DNA from: Carnobacterium sp. CP1
GTDB taxonomy: Bacteria; Bacillota; Bacilli; Lactobacillales; Carnobacteriaceae
Assembly (NCBI RefSeq): GCF_001483965.1
Contig: NZ_CP010796.1
Coordinates: forward strand, 2,153,501-2,217,500
Direction: 5' to 3'
Length of the DNA: 64,000 bases
Part shown: piece by piece, positions 1 to 7,867 of the stretch
How positions within the stretch are numbered: the first letter of the stretch is position 1
Layout of the letters: the number at the start of each line of letters is the position of its first letter
Position numbers and translations under genes: made by a program
The notes under the pieces: model-generated
The model's database searches: none
What the model saw: only the letters and a program-made list of their open reading frames with translations
What the model was told of the DNA's origin: nothing

Positions 1-840
1 GGCATCTATTGGATTAACCACTTGATCAATAGTATAAACGGTCATTTCATCTTGCCAAAGAATACGGTTGTCTCCTTGTTCAACATCAAGATGAGCAAAC
101 CCATGCGGATCAGGAATGGGAAGCAGGTTATTTTCTAAAAATTCTACAGCTTCTTTTGCCAATGCAACTCCTTGTTCGCTATTTTCGGTCCTCGCATGAG
201 AAGCTAGCGCCCACTGTCCTTCATTCCAACCTGTATAAACAGAACCGGCCCCTGCGTCTTGGTAACCAGTGATGTCATAGCCTAGATCAACTTCTTGTCC
301 GCCTTGCTCGCTGAATGTTTGGTAGGCTATTTGCTCATCGGCTTCTTTTTGTGAAGGGTACTGTTGAACGGTTAATCGAGCGATTTGTTCAGCTGAACTG
401 GTACCATCTGTTAATTGTTGGTTATTGATAGGAATAGGTTCATCGCTTTCATAGAAAACAATCGCATACATACCGGATTTAGAAGAAGTGGTTGCACTCA
501 AATGTTTTCCTTCTTTCATTGGAAGTTGTTTGGGCAATTTAATAGGCGCATCAGTATACAGTTCATTTCCAATGGCTTCAAGCACTTCTTGTTGAGTCAA
601 GTCAGTCGCTTGTTCGCCCGGATTTTCTGCAGCGCTGTCACTGGACTGACTGGTCATTTCGCTGCTGGATTTTTCTTCGATAGAGCTTTCCGATTGACTG
701 CTTTGGCTAGCTGTTTCTTGCGAACTTAGTTGAGAAGAAGCACTGCTTGCTTGCTGTTCCGTAGCGTTATTGTTCATTGAACATCCTGCTAACACAGCCA
801 GTGTCATAAATGCAGGCAAAAATACTTTCTTATTTTTCAT
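1..840 (-). CDS. Lipoprotein, 3' end cut off by the window edge
   Basis: Reading the minus strand from an ATG at 840 gives an open frame of 280 codons that runs off the window at base 1 without a stop. The protein begins with a short positive segment, a hydrophobic stretch and a lipobox (VLAGC, Cys at about residue 20), so it is probably exported and lipid-anchored outside the membrane. Residues about 22-75 are a Ser/Gln/Glu-rich low-complexity linker, followed by a globular part rich in Tyr, Trp and acidic residues. The ribosome binding site AAGGAAGAG sits just upstream of the start. I do not recognise the family. The lipoprotein call is secure; the function is unknown and the C-terminus is missing. 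Confidence 0.75.
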   Translation of the reverse strand, partial: MKNKKVFLPAFMTLAVLAGCSMNNNATEQQASSASSQLSSQETASQSSQSESSIEEKSSSEMTSQSSDSAAENPGEQATDLTQQEVLEAIGNELYTDAPIKLPKQLPMKEGKHLSATTSSKSGMYAIVFYESDEPIPINNQQLTDGTSSAEQIARLTVQQYPSQKEADEQIAYQTFSEQGGQEVDLGYDITGYQDAGAGSVYTGWNEGQWALASHARTENSEQGVALAKEAVEFLENNLLPIPDPHGFAHLDVEQGDNRILWQDEMTVYTIDQVVNPIDA

Positions 841-1044
841 AAAGAACTCTTCCTTTCTTAGCTTAGAATGTACGGTCAGTGAATCAATTACAGGGACGAA
901 TCTTAAAGAAACTGCCTTACACCCTATTATAGAAGTTGAAAATAAGGATATCCAACCATCTGTTTTTTAGAACACCAATGAAGAGAGCAGCGGTAAACGA
1001 ATAAAGAAAGTTTATTTTCAACGCCTTCTTTAGTTTAAAATAGT

Positions 1045-1917
1045 TTAGTGTTCTTTAAGTTTGTGGACAATTTCCGTTAAGGACTCTTGCAATGTGATCG
1101 CAGGGCGATTGAGCAGTTGCGGCAAATCTTCACTCTCGACATCCAAGTCTCCTTGGCGTATCGCTTGTTGGATTTCTACATAGAAATCGAGATACCCTTC
1201 TGGAGTGTTGTGATCAATCAAAGTTTGACGATAAGCGTCATCCTCTACTTGTAAAACAGGAACTTCTTTATCTGCTAAACTTGATAAAATCTGTGCCATA
1301 TCAGCATACGTTTGGGGAGTGCCCGTTAATTCATAAATGTTATTTTCATGGCCGTCGGCAGCTAAAACAACCGCAGCAGCTTCGGCGTAATCAACTCGCG
1401 GGACCCAGCCGACGCGTCCATTGCCAGCGGAAGTAACTAACGGTTCGCCAGCTAAGATGGTTTCTACAAGACCTATTTCATTTTCGATGTACCAGTTGTT
1501 TCGTAAAAACGCATAAGGAATCCCTGTTTCATGAATGAGTTGTTCTGTTACACGATGAACATGGGAGATGCTTAAATGACTGTTTTCAGGTTTGCTGATA
1601 CTGGTGTACGCAATAAAGTTTATACCGGCCGCTTTGGCAGCGAAAACAGCATTTTTGTGGTGCAAAATACGTTGATCATCATCGCCTTGAGAAGAAATCA
1701 ATAATAAACGGTGAATTCCAGTAAAAGCTTGTTCTAAAGAAAGCGGATCTTCATAATCAGCTTGACGAACATCGATTCCTTGTAAAATGAAATTTTCAGC
1801 TTTTTCAGGGTTACGTACAGCAACTGCAATAGATTCGGGCGGGACTCCTTTTTTTAACAAAGCTTCTACTACTTTACTACCCAGCATACCAGTGGCGCCT
1901 GTGACTAAGATTTTCAT
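1045..1917 (-). CDS. NAD(P)-binding NmrA-like SDR, quinone oxidoreductase type
   Basis: A 290-residue atypical short-chain dehydrogenase. The N-terminus has the Rossmann motif GATGMLG (residues 7-13), followed by the VAVRNPEKAENF and QADYEDP segments typical of NmrA/QOR2-like proteins that bind NAD(P)H. The family includes E. coli YtfG, which reduces quinones, and redox-sensing proteins without enzyme activity, so the substrate cannot be fixed from sequence. The protein has no signal peptide and should be cytoplasmic. It is transcribed alone. A sequence close to a catabolite-responsive element lies about 23 bases upstream of the start. The family assignment is good; the precise function is open. 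Confidence 0.8.
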   Translation of the reverse strand: MKILVTGATGMLGSKVVEALLKKGVPPESIAVAVRNPEKAENFILQGIDVRQADYEDPLSLEQAFTGIHRLLLISSQGDDDQRILHHKNAVFAAKAAGINFIAYTSISKPENSHLSISHVHRVTEQLIHETGIPYAFLRNNWYIENEIGLVETILAGEPLVTSAGNGRVGWVPRVDYAEAAAVVLAADGHENNIYELTGTPQTYADMAQILSSLADKEVPVLQVEDDAYRQTLIDHNTPEGYLDFYVEIQQAIRQGDLDVESEDLPQLLNRPAITLQESLTEIVHKLKEH

Positions 1918-1939
1918 TATTGTATCCTCCTTATTTAAA

Positions 1940-1955
1940 CAGAAAGCGTTTACTG
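1940..1955. promoter_or_regulatory. Near-consensus cre-like site (weak)
   Basis: The sequence CAGAAAGCGTTTACTG resembles a CcpA operator (WTGNAANCGNWNNCA) with two mismatches. It lies just upstream of the NmrA-like gene on the minus strand. This is suggestive only. Confidence 0.25.
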
Positions 1956-2077
1956 ATCTATAAATAGTCTACGCTTGATTAAAAAGTTAATCAACTTAAA
2001 GGCAAAATTGCAAAGGGAACAAAATGATTCTCTAACAAAAAAAAGATTAGAATTTGATGTGCATCCATATAGAATTA

Positions 2078-2106
2078 ATGCCAAATCTTAAGAACTATCG
2101 TATAGT
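2078..2106 (+). promoter_or_regulatory. Probable promoter of the lysine riboswitch transcript
   Basis: A TATAGT -10 box at 2101-2106 has a four-of-six match to a -35 box (ATGCCA, 2078-2083) with a 17-base spacer. The start site would fall about 35 bases before the riboswitch, which fits. Confidence 0.45.
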
Positions 2107-2142
2107 AGAAAGGTAGCTTTTTAAAAACAAATTAATTAAAGT

Positions 2143-2318
2143 AAAGATAGAGGCGCGATTTTTAAGAGTACAACTATTGAGAGGGCACAATGAAGTAGTT
2201 GGAAAGGGGAAATCGCCGAAGTGTTCGACAGAGCCAAACTGTTGATTGCTGGGGTTGAGCAGAATATGCTCAGCACTGTCACAAAATTTCAGGTATGAAT
2301 TTGTGGAGGACTATCAAC
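2143..2318 (+). ncRNA. Lysine riboswitch (L box)
   Basis: The conserved L-box blocks occur in order: GATAGAGGCGCGA, TTAAGAGTA, TGAAGTA, GGAAAGGGG, TCGCCGAAG, GGGTTGAGC, CTGTCAC and TTGTGGAGGACTATC. The closing helix P1 pairs GATAG (2146-2150) with CTATC (2311-2315). L boxes bind lysine and stop transcription or translation of lysine synthesis and uptake genes. Here a strong terminator follows at 2356-2389, ahead of the transporter start at 2418. Lysine binding should therefore end transcription early. Confidence 0.93.
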
Positions 2319-2355
2319 AAAGGGTATTGAAGTGTATGAATGAATACATAAAGTA

Positions 2356-2389
2356 CGCCTTGAGTTGAATAGAACTCAAGGCGTTTTTT
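2356..2389 (+). terminator. Riboswitch expression-platform terminator
   Basis: An 11-base-pair stem, CGCCTTGAGTT with AACTCAAGGCG around a six-base loop, is followed by six T. It lies between the riboswitch and its gene, so it acts as the conditional terminator. Confidence 0.9.
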
Positions 2390-2417
2390 GCGTTCAAATA
2401 GGAAAGGGAGTAAGGAA

Positions 2418-4136
2418 ATGAAGAAGAAAGTTGGTTTGGTTTTAGTCGTAGCGGTTTTTATGGTATTCGCCGCTAGTATGAATTTTTCAAATGGTGACGG
2501 TGCTGCCGTCAATTATGGTTGGTTTACATTAGTCCCGCCAGTTGTCTCGATATTATTAGCATTTGTGACTAAAAACGTCATTATTTCGTTGTTTATTGGT
2601 GTTTTTTCAGGAGCTTATGTGCTCCATTTGGCAAATGGTTCGCTCTTTTTTGCGATAATGCAAGCTTTCTTAAGTGTAGTGAATTACGCGTTGACTTCTT
2701 TGGCTGATCCTTGGAATGCCGGAATCATTTTGCAAGTTTTGACGATAGGCGGGTTGATTGCGCTAATGACTAAAATGGGAGGTGCAAAAGCTGTTGCGGC
2801 TGTCTTATCGAATAAAGCTAAAGGACCTAGAAGTGCACAAGTCATTACATGGATTCTAGGGATTTTAATGTTTTTTGATGATTATGCCAACTCGCTGATC
2901 GTTGGGCCAGTAATGCGTCCCGTAACAGACGAGAAAAGAATCTCCAGAGAAAAACTAGCTTTTATTGTTGATGCCACAGCTGCCCCTATTGCTGGAATAG
3001 CTTTAATTTCAACATGGGTAGGCTATGAAGTAGGATTGATCAAAGATGGATATGAAGCAATTGGGGAAACAGTCAATGCCTATAGCATTTTTATTCAAAC
3101 GTTGCCTTATCGTTTTTATAACTTTTTAATGCTGGCTTTTGTATTGGCGACGGCTCTCTTATTAAAAGAATTTGGTCCAATGTTAAACGCTGAAAAGAGA
3201 GCGCGTAAACGCAACGCTCAAGATGCGGAAGACCTTAGTGTCGTTACAGCAACTGAACTGGATGAAATGGAACCTGTTGAAGGAATTAAATTGAGTGTTT
3301 GGAACATGGTGATTCCAATTGGAACGTTGATCATAGCAGCATTTGTCGGTTTCTATTTCAATGGGTATGCTGCCATTATGGAAAGCGGCGAAGCTGCGGC
3401 TATAGAAGTTCTAAAAACAAGCCCTGTTTCGCTTTTAGCTATACAAGAAGCCTTTGGTGCTTCAGATGCGAGTATCGTTTTGTTCCAGGCAGCTTTGTTG
3501 GCAAGTATCGTAGCGATGACGATGGGCGTGTCGAAAAAAATCTTTACTTGGGGTGAAGCAGTTGATACTTGGATCAACGGAATGAAGTCATTGATCGTTA
3601 CTGGAGCTATTTTGTTATTGGCTTGGTCCTTAAGTGCCGTTATTGGAGAATTGGGTACAGCTGAATTTTTAGTTTCGTTATTATCAGATTCAATGCCTGC
3701 TTTCTTATTGCCTTCTGTCATTTTTATTCTTGGTTCGATTATTTCATTTGCAACAGGGACTTCTTATGGAGCGATGGGAATTTTGATGCCACTGGCAATA
3801 CCGTTATCTGCTGCATTGTCTAATGATCCAGAATTTATTGTTATGACTACCGGTGCTGTCTTGACGGGAGCTATTTTCGGGGATCATTGTTCACCGATTT
3901 CCGATACAACTATTTTATCGTCGATGGGAGCTGGAGCAGATCATTTAGAACATGTGAAGACCCAATTGTTGTATGCAATTGTGGTTGCTACTATCGCTGT
4001 TGTTTTCGGATTTATTCCTGTTGGACTAGGGATATCCATTTGGATCGTGATGCCGATTGCGATGATCGTGACAGTTGCCACTGTTTATTTCTTCGGCAAA
4101 CACGTTGAGGAACCTGTTACGGATAGCAGCAAATAA
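2418..4136 (+). CDS. lysW: NhaC-type transporter under lysine control (LysW-like)
   Basis: A 572-residue membrane protein of the NhaC Na+/H+ antiporter superfamily with about a dozen hydrophobic helices. It carries the family's FDDYANSLIVGP segment in the first half and GDHCSPISDTTILSS in the second. The ATG at 2418 is chosen because AAGGAA precedes it; an in-frame TTG at 2388 lies inside the terminator and cannot be used. The leader holds a lysine riboswitch. Comparative work on L-box genes predicted that NhaC-like proteins under this switch (LysW) import lysine, and that is the likeliest role here. The ion coupling and substrate are inferred. A terminator-bearing repeat follows the stop codon. 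Confidence 0.8.
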   Translation: MKKKVGLVLVVAVFMVFAASMNFSNGDGAAVNYGWFTLVPPVVSILLAFVTKNVIISLFIGVFSGAYVLHLANGSLFFAIMQAFLSVVNYALTSLADPWNAGIILQVLTIGGLIALMTKMGGAKAVAAVLSNKAKGPRSAQVITWILGILMFFDDYANSLIVGPVMRPVTDEKRISREKLAFIVDATAAPIAGIALISTWVGYEVGLIKDGYEAIGETVNAYSIFIQTLPYRFYNFLMLAFVLATALLLKEFGPMLNAEKRARKRNAQDAEDLSVVTATELDEMEPVEGIKLSVWNMVIPIGTLIIAAFVGFYFNGYAAIMESGEAAAIEVLKTSPVSLLAIQEAFGASDASIVLFQAALLASIVAMTMGVSKKIFTWGEAVDTWINGMKSLIVTGAILLLAWSLSAVIGELGTAEFLVSLLSDSMPAFLLPSVIFILGSIISFATGTSYGAMGILMPLAIPLSAALSNDPEFIVMTTGAVLTGAIFGDHCSPISDTTILSSMGAGADHLEHVKTQLLYAIVVATIAVVFGFIPVGLGISIWIVMPIAMIVTVATVYFFGKHVEEPVTDSSK

Positions 4137-4145
4137 TGGAAAAAG

Positions 4146-4320
4146 AAGGGAGTGAGACAAAAAGCGTTTAGACCCGAATCACTGGAACGAATAAGCGCAG
4201 TATGGTCACAGACCATCGAGCATTATTCGTGAAGTGGACGTCGGGTCTGCTTTTTGGAACACGTTCTAGAATAAATATTCGGATATGCAAAAGAGGTTGG
4301 GACTTTTGTCCCAACCTCTT
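4146..4320 (+). repeat. Dispersed structured repeat, copy A (175 bp)
   Basis: This block matches 42247-42474 in inverted orientation, with only two mismatches over 175 aligned bases; copy B has 53 extra bases. It can fold into nested helices: AGACCCGA (4170-4177) with TCGGGTCT (4241-4248), CGAATAA (4188-4194) with TTATTCG (4223-4229), and ATGGTC (4202-4207) with GACCAT (4211-4216). It ends in a perfect 13-base-pair stem (4291-4320) with a TTTT loop. It lies between the convergent lysW-like and ceo-like genes, so the last stem can terminate both. I read it as a small non-coding mobile repeat or structured terminator module. Confidence 0.85.
4291..4320. terminator. Bidirectional terminator inside repeat copy A
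   Basis: AAGAGGTTGGGAC pairs perfectly with GTCCCAACCTCTT across a four-T loop. Pyrimidine- or T-rich sequence flanks it on both strands, between two convergent genes. Confidence 0.8.
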
Positions 4321-4330
4321 CTTTTCTTAT

Positions 4331-5356
4331 TTACATTGCTGAAGCTGGATCTTGCCGGTCTGAGTTTATTAAAGAATCAGAGACCGGTCTATTCTGAAAT
4401 TGATTGATCCGCTCGTCAATGATATATCCTCGCTCAATAATCAAAGCATTCTCTAGAATTTCATTAGGCTGATTTTCAACCAAGTCATCGATATACTTAG
4501 CGGTCTCGTTTGAAATAGCGCTTGAAGAAGAACGATAAAAGATAGTTGGAGTATGATCAACGGTATAGTGGACAACACCATCTATTTCATAAATCGGGTC
4601 TTCTAAAGAAGTGGGAACAGTCGTTTCGATGGCGCCATGTTCATCACAGCTGACATCAATGATCATCGTACCAGGTTTAAGATGTTTTAAATCTGTTTGA
4701 TAAACAAGATGGTCTTTACGAGAAGTATCCCATAAAACAGCATTAACGATCACATCAAATTCAGTCATTTCTTTTCGGAACAGTTTTTCTTGGCGACGGT
4801 CGTAAACTCGAACATCTGCTCCTAAACCGGTTAAAATACGTTGTGCGCCTCGTGCAGTATTGCCGCGACCTAAAAGGGCAACTTTGGTATCGTAAGGCAT
4901 AACGCCATTTAATTGATAGGCGTGCATGACGGCTGCTTCGCCGGCCAGTTCATTGTTGCGCCAGTAAGAATGCCGATTATCTTCATACATGTCTTCCCAA
5001 GCGTATGCTGAAAGCTCATTAGCTAATAATGTATCGGTTACTTCTTTGTTCTGGACAGCATGGATCCAACCGAATAATGTTTGTCCTGGGTGTAAATCCT
5101 TTAAAAAGGTAGCGTCTCCAATTTTAGGATCGCAGATGATATCTTGCGCTAAAGCAATTTCTCTCGAAACAATCTGACAACCTAAAGCCGCATATTCAGT
5201 ATCAGAAATGTTTAAACCGCTTCCATAGTTTTCTTCAAAAAATAAAGCTTCTCGATGTTGTAACTGTGCAATGTCTCTAGGCAGCAAGGCGATCCGCTTC
5301 TCACCAGCTTTGTGACTGTTGACAAATCCGATAGTTTTCAGTTGTTTGTGCAGCAT
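4331..5356 (-). CDS. ceo: N5-(carboxyethyl)ornithine synthase-like oxidoreductase
   Basis: A 341-residue protein of the alanine dehydrogenase/transhydrogenase fold. The N-terminal KTIGFVNSHKAGEKRIALLP segment matches the substrate-binding start of this family. The nucleotide-binding loop is GRGNTARG at about residue 163. Overall it looks most like lactococcal CeoS, which reductively joins pyruvate to the side-chain amine of ornithine, or of lysine, using NADPH. The start is well supported by AGGAGGTTA six bases upstream. The last 20 residues form a polar tail that looks dispensable. It stands alone and converges on the lysine-controlled transporter. An alanine-dehydrogenase-like activity is the alternative. 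Confidence 0.72.
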   Translation of the reverse strand: MLHKQLKTIGFVNSHKAGEKRIALLPRDIAQLQHREALFFEENYGSGLNISDTEYAALGCQIVSREIALAQDIICDPKIGDATFLKDLHPGQTLFGWIHAVQNKEVTDTLLANELSAYAWEDMYEDNRHSYWRNNELAGEAAVMHAYQLNGVMPYDTKVALLGRGNTARGAQRILTGLGADVRVYDRRQEKLFRKEMTEFDVIVNAVLWDTSRKDHLVYQTDLKHLKPGTMIIDVSCDEHGAIETTVPTSLEDPIYEIDGVVHYTVDHTPTIFYRSSSSAISNETAKYIDDLVENQPNEILENALIIERGYIIDERINQFQNRPVSDSLINSDRQDPASAM

Positions 5357-5530
5357 ATTCCTAACCTCCTATATGTGATCATTATGTACGAGAAAGCCGG
5401 ACATAGTACCTTATTATCGCATTAATAACAGCTAGTTACAAATCAAGGCGAAAAAAGGAGATAAGAGTTCGCCTCAACTGCACAGTATTTAAAACATTAT
5501 GTTTAAAGTTTATTATCGTTTTGCATAAGT

Positions 5531-5575
5531 AAAAACAATCCTTTACGAATATAATATTTGTAAAGGATTGTTTTT
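5531..5575. terminator. Bidirectional terminator after glmS
   Basis: A long stem pairs AAAAACAATCCTTTAC with GTAAAGGATTGTTTTT, with a further short helix inside the AT-rich loop. It lies about 70 bases beyond the glmS stop codon, with a T run on the minus strand. Confidence 0.75.
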
Positions 5576-5643
5576 AGCAAATTTTAGTATAAACTTTCAA
5601 CCTTTAATTTTAAATTCTTAAAAGATACATAAATAGAGTAGTT

Positions 5644-7452
5644 CTATTCAACCGTCACACTTTTTGCTAAGTTTCTTGGTTTGTCGACATCGTTTCCACG
5701 GTGCAAACTAGTATAATATGCTAGTAATTGAGTAGGCACAACACTTACTAAAGGTGAAAGCAGCGGGTTGACTTTCGGTAAGATGAATTGATCTCCAGCT
5801 TGCTCCAATCCTTCCATAACGATAACAATGGTATGTGCACCACGGGCATGGACTTCTTGAACGTTTCCACGGGTATGTCCGGCAATGCGTTCATCAGTAA
5901 TGACAGCAATGACAGGAGTGCCTTCTTCGATTAGCGCGATGGTGCCGTGTTTCAGTTCCCCAGCTGCAAATCCTTCTGTTTGTACATAAGAGACTTCTTT
6001 CAATTTCAAAGAAGCTTCCATAGCTACATAATAATCAATTCCTCGCCCAATATAAAAAGCATTTCGGGTAGTGCTAAGATAATCAGTAGCTAGTTTCTCG
6101 ATTTGTTCTTTTTCAGAAAGAATGCTTTCCATGCTGCTTGCGACAATGCCTAAATCATGAATTATGTTGTTCTCTTCTGATAAGCCTACTGTTTTGCCGA
6201 CTACTTCAGCCAAAATAGCTAAAACAGCAATTTGAGCAGTATAAGCTTTGGTTGAAGCAACAGCTATTTCTGGACCAGCATGTAACAATAAGGTGAATTC
6301 TGCTTCACGAGAAAGCGTTGAACCGGCTACATTAGTCAGTGTTAAAGCAGGATAGTTCATATCGTTGACTTTAACCAAGACTTGGCGGCTATCCGCTGTT
6401 TCTCCGCTTTGGGATAAGAAAATAAAGAATGGTTTTTTAGTCAGCAATGGCATGTTGTGGCCAAATTCGCTGGCTAAATGAACTTCGGTTGGGATATGCG
6501 TTAAGGTTTCAAGCAATTGTTTGCCGACCCAGCCGGCATTATAACTCGTTCCGCAAGCAACAATGTAGATTCGGTCGCTGGCAGTCAGTTTAGCTACGAT
6601 TGCTTGATCTATCTCGAGGTTTCCTGCTTCATTTTGATAACTTTGGATGATTTTGCGTATCACAGCAGGTTGTTCATCCATCTCTTTCGCCATATAGTAA
6701 GGGTACGTTCCTTTATCTAAATCGTTTAGATTGATTTCGGCAGTATAGGCATCACGTTCCATTACTTCGCCAACGGCATTTTCAATTTTGATGGCTTCTT
6801 GTGTTAAGGTCACGACTTCGCCGTCCATTAATTCAACGAATTGGTTGGTTTCTTGGATCATAGCCATGGCATCGCTGCAAATAACGTTAAAACCGTCGCC
6901 TTTCCCTACCAGTAACGGGCTTTTATTTTTTGCCGCAAAAACGACATCGGGCTGTTCGTTGTCAATCAAAGCTAAAGCATAAGATCCTTTTAAACAGCTA
7001 AGCGCTTTTTTGAAAGCATCAATCGTTGAAAAGTGCTCTTTTTCGACAAACTGGGCGATTAATTGAACGATGATCTCAGTGTCGGTATCACTATGTAGGT
7101 CAACGTCACTTAAATAGACAGCATAAACTTCTTTATAATTTTCAATAACTCCGTTATGAACAATAGTGAAGCGTCCGCTGTTTGATTGATGAGGATGAGC
7201 GTTTTCCACGCTAGGAACACCATGAGTTGCCCAACGTGTGTGGCCAATTCCGACGTTAGCTGCTATTGAAGAGTCGACTATATTTCGTAAGGCGGCAATT
7301 CGGCCTTTTTCTTTGAACAGGTGGCCCGTAGCAGTTTCGTCCATAACGTAAATACCGGCAGAATCATAGCCTCGGTACTCTAATTTCTCTAGTCCTTGCA
7401 ATAAACTATCTTTTGCATCTTGATAACCAATATATCCAACAATTCCACACAT
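5644..7452 (-). CDS. glmS: Glutamine-fructose-6-phosphate aminotransferase
   Basis: A 602-residue enzyme that makes glucosamine-6-phosphate from fructose-6-phosphate and glutamine, the first step of UDP-GlcNAc synthesis for cell wall. The start at 7452 is set by MCGIVGYIG: after Met removal the Cys is the N-terminal nucleophile of the glutaminase domain. Ribosome binding bases AAGGA lie upstream, and an earlier in-frame start would mask the Cys. The glutaminase domain covers about 1-230 and contains GHTRWATHG. Two SIS domains follow, including GCGTSYNAG and SQSGETADS, and the protein ends in KSVTVE, as in the family. It is monocistronic. TTGGTMTA-type motifs upstream suggest NagR control; no glmS ribozyme was recognised. 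Confidence 0.97.
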   Translation of the reverse strand: MCGIVGYIGYQDAKDSLLQGLEKLEYRGYDSAGIYVMDETATGHLFKEKGRIAALRNIVDSSIAANVGIGHTRWATHGVPSVENAHPHQSNSGRFTIVHNGVIENYKEVYAVYLSDVDLHSDTDTEIIVQLIAQFVEKEHFSTIDAFKKALSCLKGSYALALIDNEQPDVVFAAKNKSPLLVGKGDGFNVICSDAMAMIQETNQFVELMDGEVVTLTQEAIKIENAVGEVMERDAYTAEINLNDLDKGTYPYYMAKEMDEQPAVIRKIIQSYQNEAGNLEIDQAIVAKLTASDRIYIVACGTSYNAGWVGKQLLETLTHIPTEVHLASEFGHNMPLLTKKPFFIFLSQSGETADSRQVLVKVNDMNYPALTLTNVAGSTLSREAEFTLLLHAGPEIAVASTKAYTAQIAVLAILAEVVGKTVGLSEENNIIHDLGIVASSMESILSEKEQIEKLATDYLSTTRNAFYIGRGIDYYVAMEASLKLKEVSYVQTEGFAAGELKHGTIALIEEGTPVIAVITDERIAGHTRGNVQEVHARGAHTIVIVMEGLEQAGDQFILPKVNPLLSPLVSVVPTQLLAYYTSLHRGNDVDKPRNLAKSVTVE

Positions 7453-7570
7453 TTCCTTGTCCTTCTTTCTGTAGTAAAACAAATACGAGTCTGTTTATTC
7501 TAATGACGAATCGTCAACGGTAGAAAATGACCGAGTGACGCATCAGCATTCGTCTAACAATTGATAACGG

Positions 7571-7613
7571 ACTATACCAAATAACGTGTTTGTTTGTATT
7601 GGTATAGACTGGT
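7571..7613. promoter_or_regulatory. Candidate NagR (dre-type) operator pair upstream of glmS
   Basis: CTATACCAA (7572-7580) and TTGGTATAG (7599-7607) form a nine-base inverted repeat with an 18-base spacer. The right copy reads ATTGGTATAGACTGGT. These resemble the TGGTCTAGACCA-type sites bound by NagR/DasR GntR regulators, and a nagR gene lies at 51048. The pair sits 119-161 bases upstream of the glmS start. Confidence 0.5.
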
Positions 7614-7693
7614 TTTTATATTTGAATAATCGCGATACGGTAATAATAAGCTTGAATAAAGATAAAGTCAAGAATTTAATTGCATTTAATTTC

Positions 7694-7738
7694 ATTGGTA
7701 TACCTTGTTCGTTTGTTTCTTTCTATGTAGACCAATCG
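7694..7738. promoter_or_regulatory. Two further TTGGTMTA motifs in the glmS-mtlA region
   Basis: ATTGGTATACC (7694-7704) and TAGACCAAT (7728-7736, the reverse of ATTGGTCTA) resemble the NagR-type motif. They lie nearer mtlA than glmS, so they could serve mtlA, glmS or both. The rest of 7453-7867 holds no recognisable gene. Confidence 0.4.
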
Positions 7739-7867
7739 AGTTAGAGGCACCTATGGCAGTGAACCGTTTGCCAAAAATGGCGGTACCAATTATTGTAATC
7801 GTATTCATAAGGAGTTAAGCTTACTTATAGGTAGAAAGTACAAAGTGAAACTTGAGGAGGAAGTATT

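Noticed and set aside
415-970. Plus-strand reading frames at the left edge
   Set aside because: They are shadows of the lipoprotein gene on the minus strand, which has a lipobox and a good ribosome binding site.
2388-2417. TTG start of the lysine transporter at 2388
   Set aside because: It lies in the T run of the riboswitch terminator, while ATG 2418 has a proper ribosome binding site.
7453-7867. glmS ribozyme in the glmS leader
   Set aside because: The conserved core blocks of the ribozyme were not found on the minus strand of the leader; repeated TTGGTMTA motifs explain regulation better.
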